A DNA stretch of 64,000 nt from assembly GCA_031761405.1 (NCBI GenBank), contig JASEVX010000332.1, forward strand, positions 46,001-110,000. The letters run 5' to 3'. Within the stretch, counting starts at the first letter, position 1. Each line of letters starts with the position of its first letter. Below are positions 1 to 11,380 of the stretch, piece after piece. The translations under genes were made by a program, and so were the position numbers. The notes under the pieces were generated by a model. It made no database searches. It was not told where the DNA came from and saw nothing but the letters and a program-made list of their open reading frames with translations. The DNA is from Serripes groenlandicus. Taxonomy: Eukaryota; Mollusca; Bivalvia; Cardiida; Cardiidae.

Positions 1-358
1 CTATACTAGAAAGGCGACACCTTAAGGGTTTCGCAGGATAGAATGAGTGGAGAGGACCAGAATTACATCCGAACTACCAACCGACCACACACAATGCTGA
101 TAATATTATTTCGATTCTAACATGATCCAAAACGTAACAATTGATGAAACTAGTATTTTGCAACACCAACATTATCTCCGTAAGTCTAAAAGATAAATAG
201 AACATTATTATCGGGATTGGGCGCCCAAGTTTAGTTTAAACTTATTTATTTTACATCGATTGCGAAACAAGCTTTAAGCTTAGATTACTCACACTCGATG
301 TCTGCTTCCTGGAGACTTAACCAGTACTCGTGCCGTTTTGTGTGGAAAAATCTCAAAA

Positions 359-432
359 GGACCCGCTCATCACGGGACTCGAACCAGGGACCTTTGATAC
401 GAGAGGCCGACGCTCTACCTCTGCACCACTGT
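359..432 (-). repeat. tRNA-like module of the 790-bp repeat, copy 1
   Basis: Read on the minus strand it has an A-box-like GGTAGAGCG and a B box GGTTCGAGTCC at normal tRNA spacing. The acceptor and anticodon stems do not close well and the loop around TCGTAT is enlarged, so it is a tRNA-derived (SINE-like) module, not a working tRNA. The same segment recurs in the array. Confidence 0.7.
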
Positions 433-1506
433 AACGTTATGACGTCATACCGCTGAAGTGCTGAACGTGACGTCACTTTCCAAGTATTTGGTCACGTGAA
501 AATATTTGATTCAAGAGCCCCTATTAAAAGCATTCTCCAACTATCAAAACTAAATGTATGAGAAATTTAAAAACACCGTTGTTTGCACTGGATCTTTGAC
601 AAGTTTCAGTTTAAATTTCAGGTCTCTAGCTGATTCCGTTATTTGCTGGTACGAGATCTACAGAAATATTTAGTCAAAATGTCGATTTTTCGGGTTTTAA
701 CCTTAAAAATATATAAAACTAGATTTTTCCCAGATATAACGAAACCGCCCAGACCTAGATCGCATTGTGGTCTATCAGTGTGGCTAATTTCAGCGAAATC
801 GTTCTCACCGATTTCTTTGTCCTCAAATCGCTGAATTTTACAACACATTGTGTCCCAATAGCCGTATAGACATTTGTTCCGTAGAACAGAATAGAATAAT
901 TCTGTTCCACTACACTCATTCTATATTTCCGCAAGTCTAAAAGATAAACACACCATACTATTGGTTTTGGCGCCAAAGCGATAACGTTATGACGTCATAC
1001 CGCTGAAGTGCTGAACGTGACGTCACTTTCCAAGTATTTGGTCACGTGAAAATATTTGATTTAAAAGCCCCTATTAAAAGCATTCTCCAACTATCAAAAC
1101 TAAATGTATGAGAAATTTAAAAACACCGTTGTTTGCACTGGATCTTTGACAAGTTTCAGTTTAAATTTCAGGTCTCTAGCTGATTCCGTTATTTGCTGGT
1201 ACGAGATCTACAGAAATATGTAGTCAAAATGTCGATTTTTCGGGTTTTAACCTTAAAAATATCTAAAACTAGATTTTTCCCAGATATAACGAAACCGCCC
1301 AGACCTAGATCGCATTGTGGTCTATCAGTGTGGCTAATTTCAGCGAAATCGTTCTCACCGATTTCTTTGTCCTCAAATCGCTGAATTTTACAACACATTG
1401 TGTCCCAATAGCCGTATAGACATTTGTTCCGTAGAACAGAATAGAATAATTCTGTTCCACTACACTCATTCTATACTCGTGCCGTTTTGTGTGGAAAAAT
1501 CTCAAA

Positions 1507-1581
1507 AGGACCCGCTCATCACGGGACTCGAACCAGGGACCTTTGATACGAGAGGCCGACGCTCTACCTCTGCACCACTGT
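1507..1581 (-). repeat. tRNA-like module, copy 2
   Basis: Nearly identical to the copy at 359-432, with the same A box and B box on the minus strand and the same position just left of a TGACGTCA-rich body. Confidence 0.7.
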
Positions 1582-2059
1582 AACGTTATGACGTCAACCG
1601 CTGACGTGACGTCACTTTCCTAGTCACGCCCACAGATTTTTTTTAAATCAAGAACCCCTATTGAAAGCTTTCTCCAAGAATCCAAACTGAATGTATGAGA
1701 AATCTAAAAACACCGTTGTTTGCACCGGATCTCGGACAAGTTTCAGTATGAATTTCAGGTCTCTAGCTGATTCCGTTTTTTGCTAGTGCAAGATCTACAG
1801 AAATATGTAGTCAAAATGTCGATTTTTCGGGTTTTAACCTTAAAAATCTCTGAAACTAGATTTTTCCCAGATATAACGAACACGCCCAGACCTAGATCGC
1901 ATTGAGTTCTATAAGTGTGGCTAATTTCAGCGAAATCGTTCTCACCGATTTCTTTGTCCCCAGATCGCTGAATTTTACAACACATTGTGTCCCAATAGCC
2001 GTATAGACATTTGTTCCATAGAACAGAATAGAATAATTCTGTTCCACTACACTCATTCT

Positions 2060-2290
2060 ATACTAGATAGGCGACACCTTAAGGGTTTCGCGGGATAGAA
2101 TGAGTGAAGAGGAGCAGAATTATACCGAACTACCAACTGGCCACACGCAATACTAAATATATATGTTATGAATACTAGATAGGCGACACCTTAAGGGTTT
2201 CGCGGGATAGAATGAGTGAAGAGGAGCAGAATTATACCGAACTACCAACTGGCCACACGCAATACTAAATATATATGTTATGAATATGTA
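2060..2290. repeat. Local 113-bp tandem duplication
   Basis: The segment containing CTAGATAGGCGACACC, ending in a TATGTTATGAATA run, appears twice in succession (about 2060-2171 and 2172-2285). It duplicates the left end of the larger repeat, including one hairpin arm. Confidence 0.8.
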
Positions 2291-2910
2291 ATTTCAATTC
2301 TTACATGATTCAAAACGTAACAATTGATGACACTCAAGGTTTTTTGGCAAGACCAAAATTATTTCCGCAAGTCTAAAAGATAAACACACCATACTATTGG
2401 TTTTGGCGCCAAAGCGATAACGTTATGACGTCATACCGCTGAAGTGCTGAACGTGACGTCACTTTCCAAGTATTTGGTCACGTGAAAATATTTGATTCAA
2501 GAGCCCCTATTAAAAGCATTCTCCAACTATCAAAACTAAATGTATGAGAAATTTAAAAACACCGTTGTTTGCACTGGATATTGGATAAGTTTCAGTATGA
2601 ATTTCAGGTCTCTAGCTGATTCCGTTTTTTGCTGGTGCGAGATCTACAGAAATATGTAGTCAAAATGTCGATTTTTCGGGTTTTAACCTTAAAAATCTCT
2701 GAAACTAGATTTTTCCCAGATATAACGAAATCGCCCAGACCTAGATCGCATCGAGTTCTATAAGTGTGGCTAATTTCAGCGAAATCGTTCTCACCGATTT
2801 CTTTGTCCTCAAATCGCTGAATTTTACAACACATTGTGTCCCAATAGCCGTATAGACATTTGTTCCATAGAACAGAATAGAATAATTCTGTTCCACTACA
2901 CTCATTCTAT

Positions 2911-3571
2911 ATAGGGATAATACACATTTTCGAGGGCGTGAACATCTGCGGACGCCCGCAAAATGTGTTTATGCCCGAGTGCGAAGCACGAGGGCATAAA
3001 CACATTTAAGGGCGTCCGCAGATGTTCACGCCCGAGAAAATGTGTATTTTCGCTATTATTGCATAAAATAAGAGCAAACATCCAATATACAGTCCGCTGT
3101 AACGTTCAGTTGTACGATAACCGCCGATGAACATGACCCGATAACGCATGTGACGTCATAAACACATGTGACGTCATAAAGTAAACAAGTAATGTTTTAC
3201 ATATCCACGAACCGGGCCTACATCAAGGTTGCCATCGCTGACTCGACACGGGTCGAATTAAATAAATGGTTTTGGATTATTTTATGCTCTTTAACTGTGA
3301 ATCTAGTGCATGTTACCGATTATCGAGTTAAAGAAGCTGATGTTATTGTTAACCCAACAAATTGCTCCTATTCTAGGGGAGATGCAGCGTCCATGTTTTG
3401 TTTACTAATGGTGCCCGGGTAATGCATATGTAAAACATCTAACCGGTCAGAAACGGCACGTACGCGCGAGAATCGCTTTGTTTATACACGTTTTCTCGCC
3501 GTTTACGCCCGGCTTTTGCAATGTTTCTGTATCCCTTAAGCGGGCGTAAAACATAGATTTTATGCAATAAT
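2911..3571. mobile_element. Foldback/MITE-like insert with long hairpin
   Basis: The part at 2919-3049 is a near-perfect hairpin with arms of about 55 bp around a small loop. A 15-bp inverted repeat (ATTATTGCATAAAAT at 3055-3069 and its complement at 3557-3571) brackets the rest. The segment lies between the normal right end of one 790-bp-family copy and the ATATGTAATTTCAATT of the next, where the usual left module is missing. An open frame at 3192-3422 has no recognisable domain. Transposition is inferred from structure only. Confidence 0.6.
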
Positions 3572-4430
3572 ATGTAATTTCAATTCTTACATGATTCAAA
3601 ACGTAACAATTGATGACACTCTGTTTTTTGGCAACACCAAAATTATTTCCGCAAGTCTAAAAGATAAACACACCATACTATTGGTTTTGGCGCCAAAGCG
3701 ATAACGTTATGACGTCATACCACTGAAGTGCTAACGTGACGTCACTTTCCAAGTATTTGGTCACGTGAAAATATTTGATTCAAGAGCCCCTATTAAAAGC
3801 ATTCTCCAACTATCAAAACTAAATGTATGAGAAATCTAAAAACACCGTTGTTTGTACTGGATATTGGACAAGTTTCAGTATGAATTTCAGGTCTCTAGCT
3901 GAATCCGTTTTTTGCTAGTACGAGATCTACATAAATATGTAGTCAAAATGTCGATTTTTCGGGTTTTAATCTTAAAAATATCTGAAACTAGATTTTTCCC
4001 AGATATAACGAAACCGCCCAGACCTAGATCGCATTGTGGTCTATCAGTGTGGCTAATTTCAGCGAAATCGTTTTCACCGATTTCTTTGTCCACAAATCGC
4101 TGAATTTTACAACACATTGTGTCCTAATAGCCGTATAGACATTTGTTCCGTAGAACAGAATAGAATAATTCTGTTCCACTACACTCATTCTATACTAGAA
4201 AGGCGACACCTTAAGGGTTTCGCAGGATAGAATGAGTGGAGAGGAGCAGAATTGCACCCGAACTACCAACCGACCACACACAATGCTGATACTATTATTT
4301 CGATTCTAACATGATCCAAAACGTAACAATTGATAAAACTAGTATTTTGCAACAACAAAATTATCTCCGTAAGTCTAAAAGATAATTAGAACATTATTAT
4401 CTCAAAATTAAATCATTAAAATCTCAAAAG

Positions 4431-4502
4431 GACCCGCTCATCACGGGACTCGAACCAGGGACCTTTGATACGAGAGGCCGACGCTCTACCTCTGCACCAC
4501 TG
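4431..4502 (-). repeat. tRNA-like module, copy 3
   Basis: Same A-box and B-box segment as at 359-432, inside the first unit of the clean 790-bp tandem pair. Confidence 0.7.
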
Positions 4503-4956
4503 TAACGTTATGACGTCAGCCGCTGACGTGACGTCACTTTCCTAGTCACGCCCACAGATTTTTTTAAAATCAAGAACCCCTATTGAAAGCTTTCTCCAAG
4601 AATCCAAACTGAATATATGAGAAATCTAAAAACACCGTTGTTTGCACCGGATCTCGGACAAGTTTCAGTATGAATTTCAGGTCTCTAGCTGATTCCGTTT
4701 TTTGCTATTGCGAGATCTACAGAAATATGTAGTCAAAATGTCGATTTTTCGGGTTTTAACCTTAAAAATATATAAAACTAGATTTTTCCCAGATATAACG
4801 AAACCGCCCAGACCTAGATCGCATTGTGGTCTATCAGTGTGGCTAATTTCAGCGAAATCGTTCTCACCGATTTCTTTGTCCTCAAATCGCTGAATTTTAC
4901 AACACATTGTGTCCCAATAGCCGTATAGACATTTGTTCCGTAAAACAGAATAGAAT

Positions 4957-5043
4957 AATTCTGCTCCACTACACTCATTCTATACTAGAAAGGCGACACC
5001 TTAAGGGTTTCGCAGGATAGAATGAGTGGAGAGGAGCAGAATT
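4957..5043. repeat. Hairpin at the junction of two 790-bp repeats
   Basis: The right end of one copy, AATTCTGCTCC followed by CACTCATTCTAT, can pair with ATAGAATGAGTG and GGAGCAGAATT at the left of the next, giving a 27-nt stem. The 34-nt loop contains CCTTAAGG. The 24-nt AGAACAGAAT/ATTCTGTTC hairpin of the other copies overlaps the left arm. The same structure sits at the other junctions, which suggests that these arms are the terminal inverted repeats of the original unit. Confidence 0.6.
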
Positions 5044-5220
5044 GCACCCGAACTACCAACCGGCCACACACAATGCTGATACTATTATTTCGATTCTAAC
5101 ATGATCCAAAACGTAACAATTGATGAAACTAGTATTTTGCAACAACAAAATTATCTCCGTAAGTCTAAAAGATAAATAGAACATTATTATCTCAAAATTA
5201 AATCATTAAAATCTCAAAAA

Positions 5221-5292
5221 GACCCGCTCATCACGGGACTCGAACCAGGGACCTTTGATACGAGAGGCCGACGCTCTACCTCTGCACCACTG
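5221..5292 (-). repeat. tRNA-like module, copy 4
   Basis: Same segment as copy 3, shifted by exactly 790 bp. Confidence 0.7.
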
Positions 5293-5775
5293 TAACGTTA
5301 TGACGTCAACCGCTGACGTGACGTCACTTTCCTAGTCACGCCCACAGATTTTTTTAAAATCAAGAACCCCTATTGAAAGCTTTCTCCAAGAATCCAAACT
5401 GAATGTATGAGAAATCTAAAAACACCGTTGTTTGCACCGGATCTCGGACAAGTTTCAGTATGAATTTCAGGTCTCTAGCTGATTCCGTTTTTTGCTAGTG
5501 CGAGATCTACAGAAATATGTAGTCAAAATGTCGATTTTTCGGGTTTTAACCTTAAAAATCTCTGAAACTAGATTTTTCCCAGATATAACGAAACCGCCCA
5601 GACCTAGATCGCATTGTGGTCTATCAGTGTGGCTAATTTCAGCGAAATCGTTCTCACCGATTTCTTTGTCCACAAATCGCTGAATTTTACAACACATTGT
5701 GTCCCAATAGCCGTATAGACATTTGTTCTGTAGAACAGAATAGAATAATTCTGTTCCACTACACTCATTCTATAT

Positions 5776-6660
5776 TATCTAGAACAAATAATACAATATA
5801 AAATGCAACGAACGAACATTTACGAAAGTACCGTGTCTATCATGGACCAAATGATGTATTCAGAGTCCTCGGTCAACTAATAACCACAATTTACATGTTC
5901 GCCATACATCTGTCTTCCCATGACGTAGTGTCCTTGTAATATGAGTGTATGCAATCTAGATTGGTAAACAGACATTTAGGAAATGTCCAACATGACTGTA
6001 TCACATTCCCGTGCGTTAGATATATTGAATGGTAATTTCGCTTGAACGAAACTTTCAAATGCTACATTAACTCTGAATGAACATTTTCTTCAATCTACAA
6101 TGGTAAACGGTGGATTTGAAAAGCCAAACTTGACTGTTATTACATATAGGGTATATGTTGGCGACGGGGGTTTCGGAGAATATAAGAGAAATATATTTAC
6201 TTAAACATTTTGTTTCAATAGTGCTTGGTAGATACATGTATATACATATGTTTGTACATGTATACATGTTTATAAAATATACCATTATCAATTCATAAAT
6301 GTTATTTAAGATTGTTTCTTTTCTCTGATATCCGAGTATAATTGATCGAAACATCCTATATCGCAATGTTCGTTTGTCTAATTTACACAGAAATCTATGA
6401 ATAAACTATCTATTCAATATATATTTGGAAACACACGTAGAGATCGTAAAATATAACCATTATTCCTCACACGTTTAACATGCATATAATCATAGTTATA
6501 AACGAAATTGTGCATTCTCTATGTATTATATATTATACGAGATTAACATTAAATCAATCAATAGATAAATACCATCACATGTTTTTTGGGGTTTTCTTGG
6601 TCCCCGGCAATTTTTGTTAATAGTCATACTATCAGCCTTCGTGTAGTCTTGATTATCTGA
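5776..6660. other. Stretch without a recognisable gene
   Basis: AT-rich sequence. I see only a short dispersed motif near 5950-6000 (GGTAAACAGAC followed by GGAAATGTC) that recurs at about 20860-20895 and, more diverged, at 6097. The frame at 6067-6366 has no family signature. Confidence 0.5.
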
Positions 6661-6664
6661 AAAG

Positions 6665-7385
6665 TAAATATTGCCTGATGTAAATTGAACTGTTGCTGAA
6701 TTCATAACAATGTCAGTTAACATAGACATATGTATATATTGTATTGACAATGTAAATTGAACTGTTGCTGAATTCATAACAATATCAGTTAACATAGACA
6801 TATGTATATATTGTATTGACAATGCAAATTGAACTGTTGCTGAATTCATAACAATGTCAGTTAACATAGTCATATGTATATATTGTATTGACAATGTAAA
6901 TTGAACTGTTGCTAAATACATAACAAGGTCAGTAAACATAGACATATCTAGAATTGGCGATTGAATTATTGTGGGATAATTACATAACAGAGTCAGTTTA
7001 TATAGACAGATATAGTATTGTCGATGCTAATTGAACTGTTATATGATAAATACATAACATAGTCAGTTAATATAGACAGATATAGTATTGTCAATGTTAA
7101 TTGAACTGTTATGAGATATATACATATCATGTTCAGTTAATATAGACATATATAGTAATGTCGATGTAAAATGAACTGTTATGTGATAATTACATAACAT
7201 AGTCGGTTAACAAAGACTGATATAGTATTGTCGATGTAAATGGAACTGTTATGTGATAAATACATAACATAGTCAGTTAATATAGACATATATAGTATTG
7301 TCGATGTTAATTGAACTGTTATGGGATAACTACATAACATGTTCAGTTAATATAGTCATACATGTATATAGTATTGTCGATGTAA
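6665..7385. repeat. 72-bp minisatellite
   Basis: About ten units, each with TGAACTGTT, a CATAACA run and CAGTTAA. The first four are close copies spaced exactly 72 bp apart (6679, 6751, 6823, 6895); later ones are diverged. Because 72 is a multiple of three, a minus-strand frame stays open as 24-residue repeats; this is a by-product. Confidence 0.9.
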
Positions 7386-8385
7386 GATAAGATGGAAAAC
7401 ACAGACCACCTTTGTCCTATAATATCGCCTTTATAACTAGATAAGGATCTGTGTATTTACGACCTTTATCTCATATTATCGTAATTATTGCTAGATAATC
7501 ATGAGTACACTAACGACCCTTATCCCGTAATATCCCCATTACTACTAGATAATGGATCTGTGTATTTACGACCTTTATCTCATAATATCGTCATTATTAC
7601 TAGATAAGGGATCTGTGTATTTACGACCTTTATCTCATAATATCGCCATTATTACTAGATAAAGTCGAATACACAAACAACCGTTGTCCCATAATATCAC
7701 CATCATTACTAGATAAATAATATAGTCATACATGTATATAGTATTGTCGATGTAAGATAAGGTGGAAAACACAGACCAGCTTTGTCCTATAATATCGCCT
7801 TTATAACTAGATAAGGATCTGTGTATTTACGACCTTTATCTCATATTATCGTAATTATTGCTAGATAATCATGAGTACACTAACGACCCTTATCCCGTAA
7901 TATCCCCATTACTACTAGATAAGGGATCTGTGTATTTACGACATTGATCTTATAATATCGTCATTATTACTAGATAAGGATCTGTGAATTTATGACCTTT
8001 ATCTCATAATATCGCCATTATTACTAGCTAAGGATCTCTGTATTTACGACATTTCTCTCATAATATCAACATTAAAACTAGATAATCATGAGTACACTAA
8101 CGACCCTTAACCCATAATATCGCCATTATTACTAGATAATCATGAGTACACTAAATACCCTTATCCCATAATAACGTCATTAATACTAGATAATCATGAT
8201 TACACTAACGACCCTTATCTCATAATATCGCCATTATTACTAGATAAGGATCTGTGTATTTACGATCTTTATCTTATAATATCACCATTAATACTAGACA
8301 ATCATGAGTACACTAACGACCCTTATCTCATAATATCAACAGTATTACTAGACAAGGATCTGTGTATTGAAGACCCTTATCCCAT
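7385..8385. repeat. 54-bp minisatellite with a 380-bp higher-order copy
   Basis: CTAGATAA recurs every 54-55 bp (7437, 7491, 7545, 7600, 7655 and on) with variants of GTATTTACGACC. A block beginning TATAGTCATACATG at 7351 returns at 7731, so a 380-bp higher-order copy exists. It follows directly on the 72-bp array. Confidence 0.9.
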
Positions 8386-8571
8386 ATTCATAACCCAACT
8401 CAATAGCCGGTGTTCAGATATTTGTCTGGAGGATTACACTATAATACAAGTACATACCGCATGTATTTTTCATAGATTCTGTTCCGCAATATCCATGTGT
8501 CCCAGTCGTAGTTTCTGTAAAAGTAAACAATTCGAATGTTTATTTCTTCCCCTTATATAACAGAACTCTAG

Positions 8572-8750
8572 ATAAGGGGCATTTTTCATGTTCTAAAATC
8601 CTTATTTGACATTCAAACCCTATGCTGTGAGTACTCAAAAGAATCGTCTCAGTGAGATGATTCTTTTAAGGAATCACGACATAGGCATGTGTTAAGTAAT
8701 AAGAGAAATAGTGTGGGGAAAAGACCTGTTGACTCCCTCAGTCCTCTGAA
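8572..8750. mobile_element. Hairpin MITE, CTAGATAAGGGG family, copy 1
   Basis: Carries the family's central palindrome AAAAGAATCGTCTCA with its TGAGATGATTCTTTT partner, and the outer CTAGATAAGGGG. The copy at 16077-16262 is in the opposite orientation and shows both ends. It has no coding capacity. Confidence 0.7.
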
Positions 8751-9436
8751 TCTATTTTCAAAAATTGAGCAGTGCTATGTGAAAACAAAATAAGTCAATT
8801 CTTTTTTGAGCATAGAAAAGAACCTAACATAATGAAAGTCAACTGCACACTTGGAACTTAAATAAAATATCACGTAAACTATTGTTAAGAAAACAAATAT
8901 TTTGATGTAAATATCAAAAACAAAAACAGCAATAATGAATGGAATGTCACACAATTTCGATGGAAATATTTAAAATAGAAACAACAATAATGAAGGGAGT
9001 GCCACACTATTTCGATGTAAATATTTAAAACAAAATCAACAATAATGTAAGGAGTGTCATATGTATTTTGTTGATAGTCAGTTTTGGTTTAAAAAGATGA
9101 TGCGTTTGTAAGCGATACAATCAGTCATCCATGACAATAAACGGTTACGCAATAATAACGTATGTTTACCCGTATTCTAATGATAGACTTTTTTTTTGTT
9201 AGATTCTTTTTTGACAGAGGTCATACTATACTATAAAACATGTAACTTGTTTGTCCAAAAGTAAAGTTAAACTTAGAAAGCATCTAAATCAATAAATGTG
9301 TATATCATGATCTAACCTTGACATCCATACAACGAGGTTGATTTTAATTTTAATGACGTACGTGTATTTTCACAAAACGTGTTATTTGTATGACAATGAG
9401 ATAAATAGAACATAGAAAAATATGACTTAAAACATA
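8751..9436. other. AT-rich stretch without a gene
   Basis: Three degenerate copies of a roughly 60-bp segment (ACAATAATGAA/GGAGTG... at about 8930, 8985 and 9040) are the only structure seen. No supported exon. Confidence 0.4.
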
Positions 9437-9437
9437 A

Positions 9438-9705
9438 TATGAGCCGTCGCGCGAGTAAACCAACATTATGGAATCTGCGTTTTGTATCGACACAGATCAG
9501 CCTGCGCAGTCCGCGCAGACTGATCCAGGCCGGCACATTCCGCGCCAGATGGACAAGTGTATATAGTAATGATTCCTGAAACAGAAAATCTACAGGGGGC
9601 GAAAATTGTCTGTTCCGGTGAACCTGCCCGGAATACTTTAGCTGATCCGGTTCGATACTTTACACAGAGTCCACATTGTTGTTTCTCTCGCGGGACGGCT
9701 CATAT
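9438..9705. mobile_element. MITE with GAGCCGTC inverted ends, copy 1
   Basis: Ends are ATATGAGCCGTC and GACGGCTCATAT, continuing inward as CCAACATTATGGA... and its complement, so the inverted repeats are about 40 bp. The inside has a CAGCCTGCGCAG/CTGCGCAGACTG hairpin. Four other copies lie at 18177, 20611, 31469 and 31870. Non-coding and non-autonomous. Confidence 0.85.
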
Positions 9706-9724
9706 GATGAGATAAATGGAACCT

Positions 9725-9930
9725 AAAAAAAATCTAGACCATTATGAATTGCTGAAAGTAAATACCAGATTATTTTCCACAGCAAACTAGTCCATTATCA
9801 ATTACTGAGAGTGAATACCACATTATAGTCCACGACAAAATAGACCATTATTTATTGCTGAGAGCGAATACCATAACATATTCCACGGCAAACTAGTCCA
9901 TTATGAATTTCTGAGAGTGAATACTTATAG
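9725..9930. repeat. 53-bp satellite, first block
   Basis: About four units of the GACCATTATGAAT / GAGAGTGAATACC / TATTCCACGGCAAAC repeat that forms the large array further right. It is cut off by the first palindromic element. Confidence 0.85.
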
Positions 9931-10448
9931 GTTATTTAACAGTGTTCTGTACAATACGGACGAGTACACAGCTTGGAAAATCATATTGGACGAGCCGCTA
10001 GGCGAGTCCAATATGATTTTCCAAGCTGTGTACGAGTCCAAATATATTCCGTATTGTACAGAACACTGTTAAATGATCTTTTTATTCTATACCTCGACTT
10101 TTTCCCCAAAATATATTGTGTATTGTGCAGAATAATGTTAAATGACCTTTTTATTTTATACCTTCAAATAATTTCTGACACAAAAAGTTTTTTTTGGTTT
10201 CTGTTCAATTACAAAGTCTTTATCGTAACGCTTTATCTAGAGCGCCTGTCGATTCAGACTTTCATTCGGAACCTTTTCACGTGTTTCGGTCTTTATCATA
10301 GGTTTAACATGGGACCTGTGAATCGTACAATACGAAAAAAATACGGGTTATTTTGTACGCGCGTGCGTCCCGATACGGAAATATATTGTACGGTCACATG
10401 ATTTGAATGAGCGTCTACGATTGGACGTATAAATTAGGTATAGAATAA
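9931..10448. mobile_element. Palindromic element copy 1, internally deleted
   Basis: A palindrome (9938-10070) with arms reading AACAGTGTTCTGTACAATAC ... and its complement is followed by a 370-bp tail. This copy lacks most of the Crypton-like frame present in copies 2 and 3: the tail jumps from the AAATAATTTC region to TTACAAAGTC, then TTTATCGTAACGC. It is flanked on both sides by the 53-bp satellite. Confidence 0.75.
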
Positions 10449-10612
10449 AAGATGATTTTCCAAGGCAAACTAGACCATTATGAATGGCTGAAAGTGAATA
10501 CCAGATTATATTCCACGGCAAACAAGCCCATTATGAATGGCTGAGAGTGAATACAAGATCATATTACACTGCACACTAGACCATTATGAATAGGTGAGAG
10601 TAAATACTTATA
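10449..10612. repeat. 53-bp satellite, second block
   Basis: Three units between palindromic element copies 1 and 2. Confidence 0.8.
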
Positions 10613-11270
10613 GGTTATTTAACAGTGTTCTGTACAATACGGCTATATATTTGGACGAGTACACAGCTTGGAAAATCATATTGGACGAGCCGCTAGGCGA
10701 GTCCAATATGATTTTCCAAGCTGTGTACGAGTCCAAATATATTCCGTATTGTACAGAACACTGTTAAATGATCTTTTTATTCTATACCTCGACTTTTTCC
10801 CCAAAATATATTTTGTATTGTGCAGAATAATGTTAAATGACCTTTTTATTTTATACCTTCTATCGGCACGGCCTGCGCTAACCACCTTTTGAATATTCCT
10901 ACATCACTTTTAGTTTTTTTCACAGTGTTTTTTGGTTTCTGTTCAATTACAAAGTCATCTATTTCAGAATCGGATAACATTTTAGTTTCAGTGTTACTCC
11001 TTGTTTGCAAACGACAATAATGATCCGGTGACAACAGGAGCTTTATCGTAACGCTTTATCTAGAGCGCCTGTCGATTCAGACTTTCATTCGGAACCTTTT
11101 CACGCGCTTCGGTCTTTATCATAGGTTTAACATGGGACCTGTGAATCGTACAATACGAAAAGAATACGGGTTATTTTGTACGCGCGTGCGTCCCGATACG
11201 GAAATATATTGTACGGTCACATGATTCGAATGAGCGTCTACGATTGGACGTATAAATTAGGTATGGAATA
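10613..11270. mobile_element. Palindromic element copy 2
   Basis: The palindrome is at 10621-10765 (145 bp, near perfect, centre at CCGCTAGG). The tail contains, on the minus strand (about 10880-11034), the beginning of a Crypton-like frame up to RWLAQAVP, after which the sequence switches to unrelated DNA. The end GGACGTATAAATTAGG is shared with copies 1 and 3. Confidence 0.75.
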
Positions 11271-11380
11271 AAAGATCATATTACACTACACACTAGACAA
11301 TTATGAATGGCTGAGAGTGAATACCAGATTATATTCCACGGCAAACAAGCCCATTATGAATGGCTGAGAGTGAATACTTA
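11271..11380. repeat. 53-bp satellite, third block
   Basis: Two units between palindromic element copies 2 and 3. Confidence 0.8.

Larger units (their letters stand above)
1..5775. repeat. Tandem array of a 0.55-0.85 kb repeat, seven copies
   Basis: The same body, from a TGACGTCA-rich start to the end motif GACATTTGTTCC, recurs about seven times (roughly 434-925, 985-1475, 1583-2060, 2342-2910, 3572-4192, 4193-4982, 4983-5772). The last two are a clean 790-bp tandem pair; others differ by loss or gain of a left module that holds a tRNA-like segment. A 76-codon minus-strand frame recurs in the body (for example 4677-4907 and 5467-5697) with few changes, but it resembles no family I know. Junctions between copies form strong hairpins. 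The family is not recognised. It looks like a mobile element that became tandem, not a gene. Confidence 0.85.

Noticed and set aside
359..5292. Functional tRNA genes at the four tRNA-like modules
   Set aside because: Pol III boxes are present but acceptor, anticodon and T stems do not pair well, and the modules move with a repeat.
6526..6945. 139-codon minus frame with 24-residue repeats
   Set aside because: By-product of the 72-bp minisatellite.
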